Assembly (NCBI GenBank): GCA_964434165.1
Contig: CAYSUS010000010.1
Location: 33,504 to 97,503, forward strand
Source of the DNA: CAYSUS01 sp964434165
Lineage (GTDB): Bacteria > Planctomycetota > Planctomycetia > Pirellulales > Thermoguttaceae
DNA: 64,000 bases
Direction: 5' to 3'
In this document: positions 25,183 to 36,900 of the stretch, in pieces
How positions within the stretch are numbered: position 1 is the first letter of the stretch
Layout: each line of letters opens with the position of its first letter
Program-made: the position numbers and the translations under genes
Notes under the pieces: model-generated
What the model saw: the letters and a program-made list of their open reading frames with translations, nothing else
What the model was told of the DNA's origin: nothing
Databases searched by the model: none

Positions 25183-26841
25183 CTACTCCTTGCCTTGCAG
25201 GTTGTCGAAATATTCCTGCACCTGCTGCTGGTGCTTGCGTGGCAGCCGCTGGCTGGTGATCGGGTCCGACTCGGCGCTCTCCACGGCGCGGAGGTCGGCT
25301 TCCACTTCGAGGTCCGTGCGCCCCTTCACGTTCGGGCCTTCGACCATGTCCACGATGGTGGCCGAGCCGCGGCCGATCTTCTGCGGCGACTGGGTGTTGT
25401 AGAACTCGGCGTCGCCGTCCTTCTCCGGACGGAAGCCCTCGCCGCGCCCGGCTCCCATGCCCTTGCCCGGCTTGTCGCCCGGCTTGTCGGCCTGTCCGCC
25501 CATTCCGAGGCCCTGGCATGCCTTGCATCCCGTGCCGTTGCACTCGGGGCAGGTCATCTGGTCGCGGATCTCGTCGAGCTGGGTCAGGGCTTCGTCGAGC
25601 ATCTCCATCTCGCCGAGCTGGTCGGAGAGCTGCTGGAGGTCCTGCTGAAGCTGCCCGAGCTTGCCCGCCGCGTCCTGCATCTTCCCGTCCTTCATGCACT
25701 GGGCGCACTGTCCGAGCTTCTTGGCCAGGTCGTTCATTTGATCCATCTGGGGCGACTGCTGCAGGAGCTTCTCGAGTTGCTGCTGGAGCTTGGAGGCCTG
25801 TTCCGCGCTGCCCGACTTCTCGGCCTGTTCCAACTGCTCCTGGAGGTCCTTCTTGGCCTGCTCGTGCGCGTCGGCGAGGTCGTCGAGCGCGTCCTTCATC
25901 TCCTCGAGTTGCTTGGTGAGCTCGGCCTTCTGCTGCTCGCTGAGGTTGCCGTTCTGGATGTCCTCCTGGAGTTTCTTCAGCTCCTTCATGGCGTCCTTGA
26001 ACTTGCCGCGGCTGAGGGCCTTGGCCAGCTTGTCGGCCGGGCCGTCCTCGTCCACCTTCTTGAGCTGGCGCAACTGGTTGCGGATCTGGTCGGCCCCGCC
26101 CAGCTTCTCGCGACGCTTCTCGATCTCCTTGGCCAGGTCGTTGAACTCGGCCAGGGCCTTCTTCTTGTCGCTCTTGGTCTTCTCCTTGACGTCCTCCGGC
26201 TTCTGTTCCAACAGCCGCTTGAACAGGCGCTCGGCGTCCTTCAGGCCCTTGTCCTTGGCCTTCTGACGCTGCTTTTCGAGCTTCTCGGCCAGGGACTTGC
26301 GGGCCTTCTTGACCGCCTCCTCCGAGACCGGGCCGTCGGTCTTGGCCTGGGCCGTCGAGTCGTCCACCAGGGAAGGGACGAACAGAGCCACCAACAGCGC
26401 GATCGCGCCGGGCACCAAGGGAAGCAGAAGGCTGCGATCCGGGCGCACGCGGAAGTGCTCGTCCACGTCGAGCCGCTCCGCCCGGCGCACGGCATCCTGA
26501 AGCAGCGCGCGACCGGCCTCGGTCTCCAGCTCCTCCGCACTCAGGATCAAGGCGCTGGAGATCCGCTCCTTCAGCCCACAACGGTGGTCGATCTCGAGGG
26601 CGGCCTCGATGGGTCCCCGCTGTCGGGCTACGATCCAGATCAAAGCCGCGCCCAGTCCGCCCCCCATCGCCGCGGTTCCCCACAGCCACGGCTCCATGCC
26701 CAGCCAGCCGAACTTGCCGAACAAGATGCCGGCCACGGCCACCAGCAACGCGCCGAACCAGAACCAGCCCAGCACGCCCAGGAACCGCTGCAACCCCAGC
26801 CGCCACTGCGCGCGACGGACTTGCTTGCTCAGGGTATCCAT
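25183..26841 (-). CDS. Coiled-coil membrane protein with zinc-type cysteine clusters
   Basis: 552 aa. Membrane segments at about 19-40, 51-72 and 137-155 match the N-terminus of DUF4175-like planctomycete proteins. Residues 175-430 are long charged coiled coils (Lys, Glu, Gln-rich). Cysteine pairs at 379/382 (CAQC) and 431/434/439/442 (CPECNGTGCKAC, a DnaJ-type zinc module) flank a coiled segment. The C-terminal 60 residues (DPITSQRLPRKHQQQVQEYF) end in a conserved motif seen beside AAA MoxR/DUF58 systems. A ribosome site GAGGATCAGG lies before the ATG. No MoxR-type gene is found nearby, so the module is separated from its common partners. Confidence 0.8.
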   Translation of the reverse strand: MDTLSKQVRRAQWRLGLQRFLGVLGWFWFGALLVAVAGILFGKFGWLGMEPWLWGTAAMGGGLGAALIWIVARQRGPIEAALEIDHRCGLKERISSALILSAEELETEAGRALLQDAVRRAERLDVDEHFRVRPDRSLLLPLVPGAIALLVALFVPSLVDDSTAQAKTDGPVSEEAVKKARKSLAEKLEKQRQKAKDKGLKDAERLFKRLLEQKPEDVKEKTKSDKKKALAEFNDLAKEIEKRREKLGGADQIRNQLRQLKKVDEDGPADKLAKALSRGKFKDAMKELKKLQEDIQNGNLSEQQKAELTKQLEEMKDALDDLADAHEQAKKDLQEQLEQAEKSGSAEQASKLQQQLEKLLQQSPQMDQMNDLAKKLGQCAQCMKDGKMQDAAGKLGQLQQDLQQLSDQLGEMEMLDEALTQLDEIRDQMTCPECNGTGCKACQGLGMGGQADKPGDKPGKGMGAGRGEGFRPEKDGDAEFYNTQSPQKIGRGSATIVDMVEGPNVKGRTDLEVEADLRAVESAESDPITSQRLPRKHQQQVQEYFDNLQGKE

Positions 26842-27347
26842 GATCCTGATCCTCAGGTTCTCAAAGGGACAGAAGGCCCTTTCATGTCCGGCAGCGAAAC
26901 GAGGTGCCGCCACTGAGAGTAATTATAGCGGTTTGCCCGCTCTACTGCCACGTTTGGGGTGCAAGTACGGTTGCTCGGAGGATGACCCCAGGCCGGGCCG
27001 TGTCGGCCCGGACGATTCCCACACGACGAATCTGAGCCTGGCGGGTCGGCACGGCCTGGCTCGGAACCCACCGGCGGGGCCGCGAGAGGAGGCAAGTGCG
27101 CGCCGGGGCAAGCCGTTTCTCGGCCACCTTCTACGAAGCGTTGGACGCATGGCGAATCGGCGGGAGTTCCCTTGTTCGGCAGGGACCGCCCGGCCTCCCT
27201 ATCCCGCATGTCGCGGCCGGACGACTACTCCCGGGGGCGCCGGCCGATATCATGAAGCTTCGCAGGGCGGCCGAGGGGCCTGCCGCCCGGACCGTTGCTC
27301 AGCCCCGTGGTGACTGCCATTCTTGCGCTGACCGCCAGGGAACCCCG
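26842..27347. other. Divergent intergenic region, 506 bases
   Basis: Promoter of the coiled-coil gene on the minus strand; upstream region of fumC on the plus strand, where TATCAT at 27248-27253 is the best -10 candidate but has no -35 match. No gene is supported. Confidence 0.5.
26922..26950 (-). promoter_or_regulatory. Putative promoter of the coiled-coil membrane protein gene
   Basis: Minus strand TGGCAG (26950-26945), 17-nt spacer, consensus TATAAT (26927-26922). Leader of about 73 nt. Confidence 0.6.
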
Positions 27348-28760
<1,413 letters not shown>

Positions 28761-29077
28761 CGCGCAATGGCCGTGCACGATCCTGGGCGGGAAACGGGGT
28801 GGGGACTCCTTGACCGGCACGGACCGAAGGGTGCTTCGCATAAGAGGGTCCCGCCCCCCTTTTCCGGCTTGCTCCCGCGCGGCAGTGGACAGGGCCGCGA
28901 CCGGTTGGGAAAATGGGCCTCACTCCGCCGGGCCGAAGAGGGGGATTGGCGCCGCACCGCCAAGATCGCGGACCAGGCAAGCCGGTTGCGGGCCGCACGG
29001 AGGAAGGCGATGCCACGGCGCTTTGTCAATGCCCGGCTTGATGTCACCGACTGATCGACCACGCGGGAGACCGAATC
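28761..29077. other. Intergenic region, 317 bases
   Basis: Between fumC and the PQQ-like/methyltransferase gene. I see no terminator, promoter or gene that I can support. Confidence 0.4.
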
Positions 29078-32000
29078 ATGCTGCTTCTTCGCTCCATTGC
29101 CCGGCCGCTGGCTTGCCTCGGCGCCGCGGCGGTGCTGTTCGTCTTCGCTGCCTGCTCTTGTGCCGCCGACAACGACCCGGAGCAGACCCTGGCGAAGGAG
29201 ATCCTCAAGAAAAGCGGCATCGAGGGCGGGCTGGTCGTCCACGTGGGCTGCGGGGGTGGCGAGCTGACTGCCGCCTTGCGTCAGACCGACGCCTTCCTCG
29301 TTCATGGTCTCGACCCCGATCCTGCGCGGGTTGCCGCGGCGCGGGAGCACGTCCGCAAGCAGGGACTCTACGGCCCCGTGTCGATCGACGTCCTCCGGGG
29401 CAAGCGCCTGCCCTACGCCGAGAACCTGGTCAAGCTCGTGGTGGTGGAGGACACGGGACTCGTGCCCGCGGCCGAGGTGATCCGCGTGCTCGCTCCCGGC
29501 GGCGCGGCCCACGTGAAGCGCGCCGACGGCTGGAAGACGACCGTCCAGGCGTGGCCCAAGGAGATCGACGATTGGACGCACTACTTGCACGACGCTTCGG
29601 GCAACGCCGTAGCGCACGACAAGCGGGTCGGTCCGCCGCACCGCGTGCAGTGGATCGCCGGGCCGCGCCACGCACGGCAGCACGACCACCTCGCCAGCCT
29701 CAGCGCCCTGGTCGCGGCCAAGGGGCGGCTGTTCTCCATCGTGGACGAGGGGCCGATCGGGGCGATCACCTTGCCGGCCGACTGGAAGCTCGTCGCCCGC
29801 GACGCGTTCAGCGGCGTGCTCCTGTGGAAGCGGCCGCTCGGGTCGTGGGAGACGCACTTGCGGCGTTTCCGCTCGGGCCCGGCCACCCTGGCCAGGCGCC
29901 TGGTGGCCGCGGGCGACCGCGTGTACGCGACCTTGGACCTGACGGGTCCGCTTCTGGCGCTCGACGCGGCGACGGGCAAGACCGTTAGGACCTACGAAAA
30001 GACCGAGGGCACCGACGAGATCTTGCTCGACGGCGGCGTGCTGTATCTGGTAATCGCCAAGCGCGAGTCGCTCGATGGGGCGTCGGGCGAGGGGGTGAAA
30101 GGCCCCTGGGCCGCGGCCGAGCCCGAGCACAAGCGCCTCGTGGCCCTGGATGCCCAGACCGGCAAGGTGCTGTGGACCAAGGACGACGCCGACGCGGCGA
30201 GCCTCTTGCCCTCGACGCTGGCCGTCCAGGGCGGCCGTCTCTGCTACCAGGACCCGCAGCACGTGATGTGCCTCGACGCGCGCACGGGGCAGGAGGTGTG
30301 GCGCCACGTGCGCTCGACCGATCCCAAGCGCCCCGGCTGGTCCGCGCCGACCCTGGTAATCTACCAGGACGTCGTCCTCTGCGCCGACCGCGAGATCGAG
30401 ACCAAGGAGCCGCTTCCGGGCGCGGGACGATCAAGCCGCGAGTTCTGGACCTTCTATCGCGGCGGGCCGGGCAAGCTTGTGGCGCTGTCGCTCGAAGAGG
30501 GAGAGCCCCTGTGGGAGTGCACCTGCGCCGAGTCGTTCCACGCCCCGATCGACGTGTTCGTGGCCGACGGGCTGGTGTGGACAGGTCAGAACCACGCCCG
30601 CTGGCTCGGCGGCGAGCTCCACTGGCTGAAGAGCCAGGGCGAGGACTGGTACAAGGAGGAGCCCACCCTGGGCCGCGACCCCAAGACGGGCGAGATCAAG
30701 CGCCGCCTGGCCGCGGGCGACGCCTTCACCCCCACGCACCACCACCGCTGCTACCGCAACAAGGCGACCGACGACTTCATCCTGCTGGGCCGCACCGGCG
30801 TGGAGTTCATCGACCTGGAAGAGGGCGACCCGCTCCGCCACAACTGGATCCGCGGCACCTGCCAGTACGGCATCGTGCCCAGCCACGGGCTGCTCTACGT
30901 GACCCCGCACGCCTGCGCGTGCTACATCCAGAGCAAGCTCAACGGGTTTTGGGCGCTGGCGCCGAAGGTCGGCAGCTCGTCGGCCCGTGCAGAGGGTACC
31001 GATCGGCTTGAGCGGGGACCTGCCTACACCGACATCCCTGCTGGCGACACGTCGCCGGCCGACTCCTGGCCCACCTACCGCCACGACGCCGCGCGCAGCG
31101 GCGCGACCAGCATGCAGCTCGCGCCGCACCTGACCGCCTCGTGGCAGAGCGACCTCGGCGGCGCCCTCACGGCGCCGGTCATCGCCGACGGGCGTCTGCT
31201 GGTCGCCCAGACGGACGCCTTCGCGGTCCACTGCCTGGATGCCGTTAGCGGCGAGAAGCGGTGGTGCCATACGGCGGGGGGGCGCGTGGATTCGCCGCCC
31301 ACCGTGTGCGGCGATCGGGTGTTGTTCGGCTCGGGCGACGGCTGCGTGACGTGCCTGCGGGCGAGCGACGGCGAGCTCGTCTGGCGGTTCTGCGCGGCGC
31401 CCGAGGACCGCCGGATCGTGGCCTGCGGACGCCTGGAGTCGGTTTGGCCCGTGGTCGGCGCCGTGCTGGTGCGCGACGGCGTGGTCTATTGCACGGCCGG
31501 GCGGACCTCGTACCTGGACGGCGGCATCACGCTCTGTCGCCTTGCCTTGGGCACCGGCGAACTGCTCTCGCAGACACCGCTCTACAGCCGCGACCCCCAG
31601 ACCGGGGCGCAGCCGGAAGAGACCGTCGAGGGGTTGGAGATGCCCGGCGTGCTGCCCGACGTGCTCTCCAGCGCGGGCGAGCACGTGTTCCTCCGCGACC
31701 GGGTGTTCGATCTCCAGGGGCAGCCGCAGGAAGAGACGGTGCGCCATCTCTACTGCCCGCGGGGCTTCCTCGACGACTCGTGGTGGCATCGCACGTACTG
31801 GATGTACGGCACGCGCTTTTACTCAGGGGCGGGCGGATGGCCCAGGGCGGCCAGGGAGTTCCCGTCGGGCCGGATCCTGGTGGTCGGCGACGAGCGGATC
31901 TACGGATTCGGCCGCCGCCCGGAGTACTACCGCTGGACCACGGCCAACGAGTACCACCTGTTCGCCACGGACAAGGATCCGAAGCCCGCGCCCAGGCCGA

Positions 32001-32398
32001 AGGGCAAGCCCACGGCCAAGCCGCGGCGCGGGGGCCAGCGGTGGCAGAGCAGTTGGTCGCAGGTCGTGCCGATGCACGTGCGCGCGATGGTGCTGGCCGG
32101 GGACACGTTGTTCGCGGCCGGCCCGCCCGACGTGGCCGAGGAAGGTTCGCCTCAGGTCTTCGCCCTGCAGAATCCGATCGCCGAGGGCCAGCGCGCCGAG
32201 GCCCTGGCCGCGTGGCGCGGAGAGCGCGGTGCCCGGCTGTGGGCGGTCGCGGCCGCCAGCGGCAAGAAGCGAGCGGCCTTGGACCTCGAGCATCCGCCCG
32301 TCTGGGACGGCATGGCCGCCGCGGAACGCCGCCTGTACGTAGTGACCACCGCCGGGAAGGTGCGGTGCTTCGCGGCGAAGCCGGCCGGCGAGCGGTAA
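29078..32398 (+). CDS. Secreted PQQ-like beta-propeller fused to a methyltransferase-like domain
   Basis: 1106 aa, exported (hydrophobic residues 8-27, then CSCAAD; lipoprotein processing is possible but the lipobox is imperfect). Residues about 40-175 carry a class I methyltransferase-like Rossmann fold: VVHVGCGGGELTAALRQTD (motif I) and VHGLDPDPARVAAAREHV. Later motifs are weak, so catalysis is doubtful, particularly outside the cytoplasm. The rest is PQQ-like propeller sequence (LVALDAQTGKVLWTKDDAD, MCLDARTGQEVWRHVRS, CLDAVSGEKRWCHTAGG), probably two propellers. A low-complexity linker PKPAPRPKGKPTAKPRRGG interrupts the second propeller. A GGGAG ribosome site supports the ATG. Confidence 0.87.
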   Translation: MLLLRSIARPLACLGAAAVLFVFAACSCAADNDPEQTLAKEILKKSGIEGGLVVHVGCGGGELTAALRQTDAFLVHGLDPDPARVAAAREHVRKQGLYGPVSIDVLRGKRLPYAENLVKLVVVEDTGLVPAAEVIRVLAPGGAAHVKRADGWKTTVQAWPKEIDDWTHYLHDASGNAVAHDKRVGPPHRVQWIAGPRHARQHDHLASLSALVAAKGRLFSIVDEGPIGAITLPADWKLVARDAFSGVLLWKRPLGSWETHLRRFRSGPATLARRLVAAGDRVYATLDLTGPLLALDAATGKTVRTYEKTEGTDEILLDGGVLYLVIAKRESLDGASGEGVKGPWAAAEPEHKRLVALDAQTGKVLWTKDDADAASLLPSTLAVQGGRLCYQDPQHVMCLDARTGQEVWRHVRSTDPKRPGWSAPTLVIYQDVVLCADREIETKEPLPGAGRSSREFWTFYRGGPGKLVALSLEEGEPLWECTCAESFHAPIDVFVADGLVWTGQNHARWLGGELHWLKSQGEDWYKEEPTLGRDPKTGEIKRRLAAGDAFTPTHHHRCYRNKATDDFILLGRTGVEFIDLEEGDPLRHNWIRGTCQYGIVPSHGLLYVTPHACACYIQSKLNGFWALAPKVGSSSARAEGTDRLERGPAYTDIPAGDTSPADSWPTYRHDAARSGATSMQLAPHLTASWQSDLGGALTAPVIADGRLLVAQTDAFAVHCLDAVSGEKRWCHTAGGRVDSPPTVCGDRVLFGSGDGCVTCLRASDGELVWRFCAAPEDRRIVACGRLESVWPVVGAVLVRDGVVYCTAGRTSYLDGGITLCRLALGTGELLSQTPLYSRDPQTGAQPEETVEGLEMPGVLPDVLSSAGEHVFLRDRVFDLQGQPQEETVRHLYCPRGFLDDSWWHRTYWMYGTRFYSGAGGWPRAAREFPSGRILVVGDERIYGFGRRPEYYRWTTANEYHLFATDKDPKPAPRPKGKPTAKPRRGGQRWQSSWSQVVPMHVRAMVLAGDTLFAAGPPDVAEEGSPQVFALQNPIAEGQRAEALAAWRGERGARLWAVAAASGKKRAALDLEHPPVWDGMAAAERRLYVVTTAGKVRCFAAKPAGER

Positions 32399-32515
32399 CC
32401 GGCGATTGGCGGCAGGCGGTATTCCTTCGAAATGCGGTTCGGGCAAGAATCGCGTTCTGACAGGAACAGGTCCCCCGACTCCGTCCTCCACCGACCGAGT
32501 GTACCCGGGCGGCTC

Positions 32516-33508
32516 CTAGCCCTTCGCCTGCTTGTGGTGCCAGTCGCAGCCGTAGTTGCCCACCTTCCACTGCTCGATCTGCCCGTCGCGGCCCTTCTCC
32601 TGAGTCCTGGCCACCAGGTCGGCGACCTCCTCGGGCGTCATGGGCTTGAAGGATCGGGCGATGGCCAGGTCCTGGCGCAAGTTCTCACGCGAGCTGATCC
32701 CGCAGACCAGCGTGCTGACGGGCAGCGAGAGCACGTAGCGGCGGCAGGCCTCGGCCGGCACGCCCACCTCGGCGATCCGCTTGCCCCGCTGCGCGAAAAC
32801 GGCCTTCATCCCGATCACGCCGATCTTGCGTTTGACGCACTCAGGCAGCACGTGCTTCTGGAAGCTGCGGTAGTGCGGGTCGAGGATGTTCAAGGGCATC
32901 TGCACCGTCTCCCAGTCGAACGGCTGCTTGAGCATCGCCAGGTGGAAGTCGGGGTCCTTGTGCCCGGTGAAGCCGATGTGGCGGACCTTGCCGGCCTTCT
33001 TGGCCTCCAGGGCCGCTTTGAGCGCCCCGTCGTCAGCGAAGATCAGCGCGGGATCGTCCTTCCACTGGATGCCGTGGAACTGCCACAGGTCGAGCCGGTC
33101 GGTCTTCATCCGCCGCAAGCTGTCGTCGAGGTGCTTCATGGCGCCGCGGTAGTCCCGGGCGCAGACCTTGGTCATCAGGAACACCTTGTCGCGGCGCCCG
33201 CCGGTGGAAAGGGCCTTGCCCATGAAATCCTCGCTGCGGCCCTGGTGGTAGTCCCAGCAGTTGTCGAAGAAGGTGAGGCCGTTGTCGATGGCCTCGTGCA
33301 TGATGGCGATGGCGTCCTTCTCCTCGGCCGTGCCGATGTCCCAGCCGCCCAGGCCGATGATCGTGACCCGCTCGCCGGTCGTGCCCAGCGGTCGGGTAGG
33401 GAGTCCGTCGGGGCCGTCCTTCTGCTCGGCCAGCACCGTCGAACCACACTGCGCCGCAGCCAGGGCCGCTGCGGCCTTGAGGAAATCGCGTCGGGTAACG
33501 TCGTGCAT
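32516..33508 (-). CDS. Tat-exported aldo/keto reductase (paralog 2)
   Basis: 330 aa. The twin-arginine signal TRRDFLKAAAALAAAQCGS is followed by an aldo/keto reductase barrel: TIIGLGGWDIGTAEEKDAIA, FFDNCWDYHQGRSEDFMGKA with the catalytic Asp and Tyr, FLMTK with the catalytic Lys, and LVCGISSRENLRQDLAIARS. It aligns along its whole length with the protein encoded at 18852-19838, including the unusual signal-proximal GLPTRPLGTTG segment. The two probably arose by duplication. The ATG at 33508 is chosen because the signal peptide follows; the 84-codon upstream extension is rejected. Substrate unknown. Confidence 0.9.
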   Translation of the reverse strand: MHDVTRRDFLKAAAALAAAQCGSTVLAEQKDGPDGLPTRPLGTTGERVTIIGLGGWDIGTAEEKDAIAIMHEAIDNGLTFFDNCWDYHQGRSEDFMGKALSTGGRRDKVFLMTKVCARDYRGAMKHLDDSLRRMKTDRLDLWQFHGIQWKDDPALIFADDGALKAALEAKKAGKVRHIGFTGHKDPDFHLAMLKQPFDWETVQMPLNILDPHYRSFQKHVLPECVKRKIGVIGMKAVFAQRGKRIAEVGVPAEACRRYVLSLPVSTLVCGISSRENLRQDLAIARSFKPMTPEEVADLVARTQEKGRDGQIEQWKVGNYGCDWHHKQAKG

Positions 33509-33554
33509 GGCGGGGTCTCCGCGTAGGAGGGTTGGCGCGCGGATCACGCTAGCC

Positions 33555-33848
33555 TTACTCGGTCTCGCTTCGCCCTCGATCCCGATAGATGGACTCGCGA
33601 AGGCTTTCCAGATCGTCCCTGTCGTCCTCAAGCGCGCCGGCTTGGCGAAGAAGCACGTCCTTGCCGGACCGCGTGCACAGCCATTGCCCGATCGCTTCGC
33701 GAGAGGAGAACCGCCACTGATCGACAATCTGTCGTCCGGGGATGCGACGACTGACGGCATGGTCGCGGACCGGCGGCTCCGGAAGCCTGAGAGAGGCGGC
33801 GACTTGGTCCAGGGTCATCAGTTCGGGTCGTTTCTCTACCGTGGCCAT
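33555..33848 (-). CDS. Excisionase-family helix-turn-helix protein with antitoxin-like tail
   Basis: 97 aa. Residues 10-58 form a MerR/excisionase-type HTH (MTLDQVAASLRLPEPPVRDH, then IPGRQIVDQWRFSSREAIGQ). The C-terminal 30 residues (DVLLRQAGALEDDRDDLESL, then YRDRGRS) match a tail shared by small antitoxin-like proteins. No toxin gene (PIN, RelE or similar) sits beside it, so it may be an orphan. AGGAG lies 9 nt before the ATG. It lies 46 bases upstream of the second aldo/keto reductase gene on the same strand and could regulate it or be cotranscribed. Confidence 0.8.
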   Translation of the reverse strand: MATVEKRPELMTLDQVAASLRLPEPPVRDHAVSRRIPGRQIVDQWRFSSREAIGQWLCTRSGKDVLLRQAGALEDDRDDLESLRESIYRDRGRSETE

Positions 33849-33900
33849 CGGTCGCGACTCCTGAGACTCTCCGTTGTCGGGGCCGGATCAGCCCTCCTCT

Positions 33901-33929
33901 ATTCTAGCGCGGCCGACAGGAACGCGGAA
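33901..33929 (-). promoter_or_regulatory. Putative promoter of the HTH gene
   Basis: Minus strand GCTAGAAT with TAGAAT at 33906-33901 and a weak TTCCGC 17 nt upstream. About 50 nt before the HTH start. Confidence 0.4.
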
Positions 33930-33948
33930 GCTGCAACCTGAGGTTGCC

Positions 33949-36900
33949 TCACCCCCCGGCCCGCAGCTCATGCTCGTACAGCCCGATCTCGCCGAGGGGG
34001 ATCGGCCGGAAGCCGATCGCGTCGAGGGTCGCGGGGTCCGGCAGGAGGGAGCGGATGTCCGCTGGTTCTTGGCCTTCAGCCGCCTGTTTCCTGAGGGAAA
34101 CGATGAGATTGTCGCGGAGGTCCTGGATGCCCCGGTCGCGCGTGAGAAACCCGCCGCAGCCGACCACGAGGCTCCGCCAGACCGAGTTCACGTCCGGGGC
34201 CTCGTGCAGCCTGGCGAGGCCCGGATAGCGCGTGCTGTACGGCGGGCTACCCGCCGTGACCGCCTTGAGCTGCCCGGCCACGCGGTCGCTGGCGAGGAAC
34301 TGCTCCCAGCGCTTCTCGCCCCAACTCGAGAAGCTCACGGCGTAGTTACAGTCCACGAACAGGTTGTTGTCGAGGATGTTCTCCTTGCCGCCGTGGATCT
34401 GCACGCCGCCGAACTTGCTCTCCGAGCAGCGGTAGAATACGTTGCCGTAAACGAGCGTGCCGCTGATTGCGTCGTCCAGACGGATGCCGGCCTGGCCGCA
34501 CGGTCCGCCGCTGGCGATGTGGTGCCAGTAGTTGTAGCGGAACACGTTGCCGCGGTAGGTAGGATTGCCCCACATGTCCACGCCGCCCTGGTCGTCCGAC
34601 TCGGTTACCACGTGGTCCACCTCGTTGAGCTCCACGAGGTGATCGTTCCCCTCGATCCGCATGGCGTGGCAAGGCGAGTGGTGGAAGTGGTTGTGGGCGA
34701 TGCGACCTCCCACGCCCTCCAGGCGCACGGCCGGGGTGTAGGTGCGGTCGATCCGCGAGAAGTCGTGGACGTGGCAGTTCTCCACGAAATGGCCGCCGGG
34801 CGCGAGCGTCCTGCGGTCGCCGCCAACGACGATGCTGCCGCCGCGGCCCAGCGTGTGCAGATGGCAACCGAACAGGCCGTGGCGCGCTCCGCCCGCGACG
34901 ATCACCGCCGTGCCGGCCAGCTTGCGGATCGTGCAGCCCGCCAGGAGGCAATTGGACCCGCCGCGGACGGTCACGCCATCGGCGCGTCCCAATTCCATGG
35001 TGACGTGCTCGAGGCGGACGTGCGAGACCTCTTCCATCTGCACGAACGGCTCGGCAAGCATCGACACCTCGAGGAGCGTGTCTTCCGGACTCCGCTTGTC
35101 GCCCGGCGCCTCGGGCGGATAGAAATAGAGGATGCCGCTGGACCGGTCGAGGTACATCTCGCCGGGCGCGTCGAGCTCCTCCAGCAGGTTCAGTACATAA
35201 TACGGTGCGCCGGCACGCACTTCGCCGTAGGCCCCGCGGTCGCCGACGGTGATCCGACGCTTGTCCGTGTCGAGCGCGGCGACCGGGACGTAGTTGTCGG
35301 CCCACAGGCGATACCAGTAGCCGCGGAGCCAGGCGTCGGGTGCGGTCTTCCATCGCTGGGGGCGATCGCCCTGGTACTCGAACGTGAAGCCTTTGGACCC
35401 CTTCTGGTCCTCCGGAGCCACGCCGGCCACCTCGACGAACCCCTGGTTGGGCCAGCGGGCCGGCTCGAGTGGTCGATCGTTGTAGAAGACCTCAAGCGTC
35501 GGCGGCGGCTTGCGCCCGTACCCGCGCGGTGCGAGCTTGCCGAGATCCTCGATGCCCGCCGCGCGCAGATCGGCCTGGACGACCTTGCCTCTGGCCGCCT
35601 CGGGCAGTCGGGCGAGGATCTCCTGATCGGTCGCCGGCGCCAGGCGCTCGATCCGCACGCCGCCGTAGAGCCTTGGTGTCTCGCCGGGCATGGCGCGATA
35701 GACCAAGGGCGCTTCGGCCGTGCCCGAGTCCTCGGCCGAGAGCGCAAGCGGTTGCGTGCGCCGGTATTCACCGCCGCGAAGCATGACCGTCACGCCGCCG
35801 GCCGGCAGGCCGCCCTGCTTCTTGACCTGGCGGATGCGGTCGCGCGCGGCTTCCAGCGTGGCAAGCGGCCTGGCCTGGGTGCCTTCGTCCCCATCGTCGC
35901 CGCCCGGGGCCATGTAGAGCATCAGGCCCGGCTGCGGCAGCTTCGCGATCTCCGTGCGCGTGGCTGCCGGGTCGCGCGGTGGCAGCCCCTGACTCGTCCG
36001 CTCGAGCTCCCGCGCGCACTGCTCCGCCTCCCAGCGGTGATGCTCAGGCACGCCCGGCATGTTCGCGAGCCGCGTGTAGGCTTCCCTGGCCGCCGCGTCG
36101 TTTCTCTCGCGGACGTACGTCGTCGCAATCCGCAGTTGCGCGGCCGACTTGTAGTGGCCGGGGGCATCCTTCGAGGCGACTACTTCCGAGAAGGATGCCC
36201 GGGCCGCCCGGCAGTCCTCAGCGGCAAGCGCCGCGTGGCCCATTTCCAGACGCACATCGAGCCGCTGGCGGGGACTCAGCTCGGGCGACTGGAGCAGCTT
36301 CTCGTAGAGGTCTCGCGCGGCCGCCAGGTCGCCGGTCTGGCGGAGCGTCCGGGCAAGCTGCATTTGAAGGGCCGGGCGGTCTTGCTTTTCGGTCGCGGCC
36401 GAGGCGAGTAGCTGGTCCATCACCCGAGGCGAAAGCACGGGTCCCGCGTCGGGGAGCAACCGGACCAGGGATTCCACGGCAAGGCGGCGCTGACTCGCAG
36501 TCGGTCCGCTTTGTTCGAGAATCGCCGAAAGCGCTTGGGCGGCGCCCGCTCGATTGCGGTCTTCCAGGCGCGTTCGCGCAAGGAGCAGCCGGGCCGCGGC
36601 GCGGATTGCGGGCGGCGCTTCCTTCGAATCCGCCGCGGGCCGGAGCGCCTCTTCGGCAGTCGTGGCGTCGCCGGCTTTCAGGGCCTCGGCCGCGGCGTCG
36701 AAACGTCTGGCTGTATCCTCGGCCACCGCTGTCGCGAAGTGGGCCAGGCGGAGCATCTCGCCGGGCGCCGCCGCGCGATCGAACAGGGCCACCTCGTCCA
36801 CATCCATGCGGAGCGAGCCCCAGCCGGCACCGGCGAACCCGAGGCGGAATCGCCCTCCGCCGCGCGGCGGCGTGTACTGGCCCGCGTACTCGCCCTCGGC

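Noticed and set aside
25195..26916. 573-codon plus-strand open frame of Leu/Val/Glu-rich sequence
   Set aside because: Complement of the coiled-coil gene; Lys/Glu/Gln codons read backwards give long Leu runs.
33874..36411. 845-codon plus-strand open frame
   Set aside because: Antisense to the LamG/TPR/beta-helix gene, which has domain evidence and a signal peptide.
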